Assembly: GCA_030606585.1 (NCBI GenBank)
Contig: JAUWGD010000012.1
Coordinates: 1 to 20,005, forward strand
DNA from: Dehalococcoidales bacterium
GTDB taxonomy: Bacteria; Chloroflexota; Dehalococcoidia; Dehalococcoidales; RBG-16-60-22
Reading direction: 5' to 3'
DNA length: 20,005 nt
Shown: positions 17,134 to 20,005 of the stretch, piece by piece
Layout: every line of letters begins with the position of its first letter
Position numbering within the stretch: the stretch's first letter is position 1
The notes under the pieces: generated by a model
Database searches by the model: none
Told to the model about the DNA's origin: nothing
The model's input: the letters and a program-made list of their open reading frames with translations, nothing else
Program-made: the position numbers and the translations under genes

Positions 17134-19062
17134 ATGACGAAATGGCATGATTTCTTTCAAAAAGGGGGTAAGGCTCCACCCTGGCCCTATCCGATACGCT
17201 ATGACCAGGAGCAAGAAATCGAGACTGATGTCCTAGTTATCGGCGGCGGCATCGCCGGATGCTGGGCGGCCATCAGCGCCGCCAGGACGGGAGCGACGGT
17301 CGCCCTGGTGGAAAAGGGGGACACTATCAGGAGCGGCGCCGGTGGACCCGGGTGCGACCACTGGTGTCACGTTCCCGCTAATCCTCACTCCAAGGTTGAC
17401 CCCGATGAATGGGCGAAAAAAATGAACGAGTATCCGGGTATCCTGGGAACGCTGCAGAAGGACCCTGTCAAGTGTCCCTACGCCAACGGCATCGGCACCC
17501 AGATTCAATGTCGTGAGAACTACGACACCCTCCTTGAAATGGAACAGATGGGGGGCAAAATAAGAGATGTTGACGACGAATACATAGGTGCCGAAGGCAG
17601 GTATGACGATACCAAATTTATGTTTTCACCCCGAGTCAGCCCCAACCATTCCACCGAGGTTGTGATACGTATCTGGGGAACTACTTTTAAGCCCGCTTTA
17701 AAGAAGGAATGTAAGCGGCTGGGCGTAAAAATTTACGATAGAGTCATGGTTACCAGCCTTTTAACGGAGGGAGGTATCCAGGGAGCCAGGGTGGTTGGTG
17801 CTACGGGCTTTAGCAATCGCACCGGCGAATTCATGGCTTTTAAATCGAAAGCAGCCGTGCTGGCCACTGCCGGCGACTTTTCTCTGTGGATGTTGAACAC
17901 GGAACTGTCCGGTTATAATACCTTCCGTTCCCGTAACTCTACCGGCGACGGCGTGGCCATGGCCTGGAGAGCCGGCGCCGAGCTTACCCTGATGGAGCGG
18001 ACTGGAATTCTAATGCTGGGGACCGGTTACAAACATACCTGGTACGGCGGCGCCGGCGACGCCAGCTACGAGAATATCCAGCTGGTTGATGCCAACGGTA
18101 AAAAGCTGCCCTGGCCCTTGCAGGGATGGCCTGACGGGGGTGCCATGAGGCCCTCTCCGGAGGACATGGAAAAGATATACAAGGGCGTCCAGACGGGAGA
18201 ATATGCCCTGCCGTTCTACGGCGATTTCCCCGGCATGCCGGATATCGAGCGTAAAGTTACCTGGAAACTTATGCTGGGAGAAGAATCCACCACTAAAATT
18301 ATTACCAAAACCTATGAAAAAGCCGGCTTCGATCCCTCCAAACACCTGCTCCAGAACTACAGCTTCATCGAAGGAACCAGCCCGTCCCAGTGGCGCAACG
18401 CCGGTGGCGGAGGCCCCGTAATCGACTGGGACCTGAAGTCGACGCTGGACGGGTTATATGTCGCCGGGGAGCAAACGTTTTCCGCCGGCGACCACAGCTA
18501 TGCGGCCTCTACCGGCAGGTATGCCGGCCGGAAAGCAGCCGACTATTCCCGGCAGATAGGTGAAGGTAAAATATCCAGAGATCAGGTCGCTCTTGAAAAA
18601 GCCCGAATTTACGCCCCGATAAAACACAGCGAAGGCATCGACTGGAAAGAGTTGCACGCCGGTATTGCCAGGACGATGCAGTACTTTTGCAGTGAATTCA
18701 AGACCGAGTTACTACTTAACATGGGGCTGGATTCCCTGAAGGATATTGAAGAAAACCACGTCCCCAGGCTGTACGCCCTTGACCCGCATAAATTGATGCG
18801 CAGCATCGAAGACCTGAGCCTGCTGACACACGGCCAAATCGTCCTGAATGCATCTCTGGCACGGCGGGCAAGCAGCCAGTTGCTCAATTTCTTCAGAATC
18901 GATTACCCCGAGCTTGACCCAACGGAATGGTGCAAATTTGTGACTGTTAAGCTGGAGAACGGCAAGGTTAAAGCGGGCGAATTGCCCATAAACTACTGGG
19001 GTGATATGAAAGCCAATTACGAGTCTCATAATAAGGACTACACCGGAGTATATAAAGGATAA
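17134..19062 (+). CDS. AprA/fumarate-reductase-like FAD oxidoreductase large subunit
   Basis: A 642-residue FAD_binding_2 protein. VLVIGGGIAGCWAAISAART (from residue 34) with Glu60 binds the FAD ADP moiety. GAGGPGCDHW follows, and AGGGGPVIDW then GLYVAGEQTFSAGDHSYAAS close the FAD domain near residues 425-465. A helical C-terminal domain of about 150 residues (KHSEGIDWKELHAGIARTMQ onward) is the succinate dehydrogenase/AprA-type cap. There is no signal peptide. It is paired with a dicluster ferredoxin gene 13 bp downstream, like AprAB, but the ferredoxin is smaller than AprB and no sulfate-pathway gene is present, so sulfate reduction should not be inferred. The substrate is unknown. A strong AAAGGAGG site lies 7 bases before the ATG. 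Confidence 0.85.
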   Translation: MTKWHDFFQKGGKAPPWPYPIRYDQEQEIETDVLVIGGGIAGCWAAISAARTGATVALVEKGDTIRSGAGGPGCDHWCHVPANPHSKVDPDEWAKKMNEYPGILGTLQKDPVKCPYANGIGTQIQCRENYDTLLEMEQMGGKIRDVDDEYIGAEGRYDDTKFMFSPRVSPNHSTEVVIRIWGTTFKPALKKECKRLGVKIYDRVMVTSLLTEGGIQGARVVGATGFSNRTGEFMAFKSKAAVLATAGDFSLWMLNTELSGYNTFRSRNSTGDGVAMAWRAGAELTLMERTGILMLGTGYKHTWYGGAGDASYENIQLVDANGKKLPWPLQGWPDGGAMRPSPEDMEKIYKGVQTGEYALPFYGDFPGMPDIERKVTWKLMLGEESTTKIITKTYEKAGFDPSKHLLQNYSFIEGTSPSQWRNAGGGGPVIDWDLKSTLDGLYVAGEQTFSAGDHSYAASTGRYAGRKAADYSRQIGEGKISRDQVALEKARIYAPIKHSEGIDWKELHAGIARTMQYFCSEFKTELLLNMGLDSLKDIEENHVPRLYALDPHKLMRSIEDLSLLTHGQIVLNASLARRASSQLLNFFRIDYPELDPTEWCKFVTVKLENGKVKAGELPINYWGDMKANYESHNKDYTGVYKG

Positions 19063-19075
19063 TAAGGAGGCTGTC

Positions 19076-19372
19076 ATGGCTCAGAAAAAGATACATGCTT
19101 TACCCAATATCGTTTCGCCGAACACACCGGTAATTTTTAATCCCGATATCTGCGACGGGTGCAACACTTGTGTGGAAGTCTGCCAGGTGGATGTTTACAT
19201 ACCCAATCCCGAGAAAGGCAAACCACCGATAATACTGCATCCCGATGAATGCTGGTATGGCGGCTGCTGTGTCAACGATTGCCCCCGCCCCGGTGCTATC
19301 ACCTTTAACTGGCCGGTGCAGCAGCGAGCGTACTGGAAGGACAAGGCAACCGGTAAGGTCTATAAAGCCTGA
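19076..19372 (+). CDS. Dicluster ferredoxin partner of the FAD oxidoreductase
   Basis: 98 residues. The first cluster motif is classical: CDGCNTCVEVCQVD (Cys26, 29, 32, 36). The second is unusual: CWYGGCCVNDCPRPGAI has Cys59, 64, 65 and 69, so the expected second Cys (position 62) is Gly and an adjacent Cys64 is available instead. The protein is shorter than AprB (about 150) and ends with a small basic tail (WKDKATGKVYKA). It most likely passes electrons to or from the flavoprotein encoded 13 bp upstream. AAGGAGG stands 6 bases before the ATG. Confidence 0.88.
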   Translation: MAQKKIHALPNIVSPNTPVIFNPDICDGCNTCVEVCQVDVYIPNPEKGKPPIILHPDECWYGGCCVNDCPRPGAITFNWPVQQRAYWKDKATGKVYKA

Positions 19373-19446
19373 CCCCGCGTTATACGTAAAACCGCGATAA
19401 ATTCCTGTGAATAGGGGATGCAATGAATTAGCGGGGGATATAACAG

Positions 19447-20005
19447 ATGCCGGATTGTACAAGAGATTCTTTCGAAATAGCGCCTCCTCCGATTCCGCCG
19501 GAAGAGATTACGGATACGTTCACCGCGGATGTAGTGGTGGTTGGTGCGGGGACTTCCGGCAAGGCGGCGGCGTTATCAGCCGCGCAGGCGTGCGCCGATG
19601 TTATCCAGATAGATAAACACACAACCTACAGGTGGAGCGGCGGACTTGTCGCCGCCATAGATAGTAAGCTTCAGAAACAACTCGGGGTAAAGGTCGACAA
19701 GGACGAAGTTATCCGGGAGCTGATGAGGTGGGGAGGCAACAAGCCCGACCAGAGATTGTACCGACTGTGGGCTGACCATAGCGGAGCGGTCCTGGACTGG
19801 CTGATGGACATTACGGATGCCGAGGGCGTTAAAACACTCCCCTATCAGTGGCCCAGGAAGGCTGACTTCGAGCCGGAAAAAGAATACTACCCGGACTTCC
19901 CGGTCGGCCACATGCACTCCGACGGTAAGACTATCGGACTCAACCACAAGTGCGCGCTGGACTGCGCAGAGAAACGCGCCCTGGAACTCGGGGTGGACAT
20001 CCGCT
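19447..20005 (+). CDS. FAD-dependent oxidoreductase, N-terminal part (runs off the window)
   Basis: 186 residues are visible with no stop. After a Pro-rich lead (APPPIPPEEI) comes ADVVVVGAGTSGKAAALSAA, a Rossmann FAD-binding motif (Gly33, Gly35, Gly38), then QIDKHTTYRWSGG. This is an FAD_binding_2 (fumarate-reductase/urocanate-reductase-like) start. The Pro-rich lead before the FAD fold is, as I recall, common in the expanded flavoprotein families of anaerobes. It follows the ferredoxin gene by 74 bp, with GGGGGA before the ATG, and has no Tat or Sec signal. The catalytic part lies beyond the window, so the substrate cannot be discussed. Confidence 0.8.
   Translation, partial: MPDCTRDSFEIAPPPIPPEEITDTFTADVVVVGAGTSGKAAALSAAQACADVIQIDKHTTYRWSGGLVAAIDSKLQKQLGVKVDKDEVIRELMRWGGNKPDQRLYRLWADHSGAVLDWLMDITDAEGVKTLPYQWPRKADFEPEKEYYPDFPVGHMHSDGKTIGLNHKCALDCAEKRALELGVDIR

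Noticed and set aside
17134..19372. Adenylylsulfate reductase AprAB (dissimilatory sulfate reduction)
   Set aside because: The ferredoxin is far smaller than AprB with a different second cluster motif, and no sat, qmo or dsr gene is present. The resemblance is at fold level.
19373..19446. Small frames in the gap before the last flavoprotein (such as one starting at 19407)
   Set aside because: They run through the conserved Rossmann motif of the real gene in a different frame and have no ribosome-binding site.

Overview
The window reads as a chromosomal segment of an anaerobic bacterium. The evidence is ferredoxin-type ATPases, an FmdB/NifU/NifX-like Fe-S gene set, NuoF/NuoG-like redox subunits, several FAD-dependent oxidoreductases, bacterial Shine-Dalgarno sites and sigma70-type promoters, and moderately high GC. 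The mix (ImuB-DUF6504-DnaE2, DUF134/DUF5320 cluster, many fumarate-reductase-like flavoproteins) fits an uncultured Chloroflexota lineage such as Dehalococcoidia. That placement is inference from gene content only.

Layout. (1) Positions 1-3613, plus strand: end of an ImuB-like Y-family polymerase, an overlapping DUF6504 gene, and dnaE2. Together they are the tail of a translesion mutagenesis operon. dnaE2 carries an in-frame palindromic repeat of about 80 bp (2821-2900). (2) 3624-11133, minus strand: a five-gene run transcribed from a good promoter at about 11214-11243. It encodes a NuoF-like NADH flavoprotein, a fusion of a NuoG N-terminus with a GltD/NfnB-type module, an FAD_binding_2 oxidoreductase, an MFS transporter and a two-domain cupin. 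It looks like uptake and redox conversion of an unidentified organic substrate coupled to NAD(P)H. (3) 11319-16447, minus strand: a compact eleven-gene operon. It encodes a DUF134 regulator, three small Gly-rich DUF5320-type proteins, a NifX/orange-protein-like factor with a Met/Gly-rich tail, a 60-residue CCHC protein, two tandem MinD-like ATPases with ferredoxin inserts, an FmdB zinc ribbon (TTG start), a NifU/IscU-like scaffold and an ATC-hydrolase-like protein. It resembles the orange-protein (ORP) systems of anaerobes, with a different regulator and extra parts. (4) 16448-16636: divergent control region with a perfect-consensus minus-strand promoter, an overlapping plus-strand promoter and an inverted repeat in the minus-strand leader. 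(5) 16637-20005, plus strand: flavodoxin, an AprA/fumarate-reductase-like flavoprotein, a small dicluster ferredoxin and the start of another FAD oxidoreductase that runs off the window.

How it fits together: region 2 (NADH and flavin chemistry) and region 5 (flavodoxin, ferredoxin and flavoproteins) look like redox modules, flanking region 3, which looks like metal- or Fe-S-cluster handling. The most unusual observations are the repeat inside dnaE2, the NuoF-like subunit that has lost all four cysteines of its thioredoxin-like ferredoxin domain, the NuoG-GltD fusion, the Met/Gly-rich ORP-like protein, and the probable ATT start of the NifU-like gene. No tRNA, rRNA, CRISPR array or transposase was seen.
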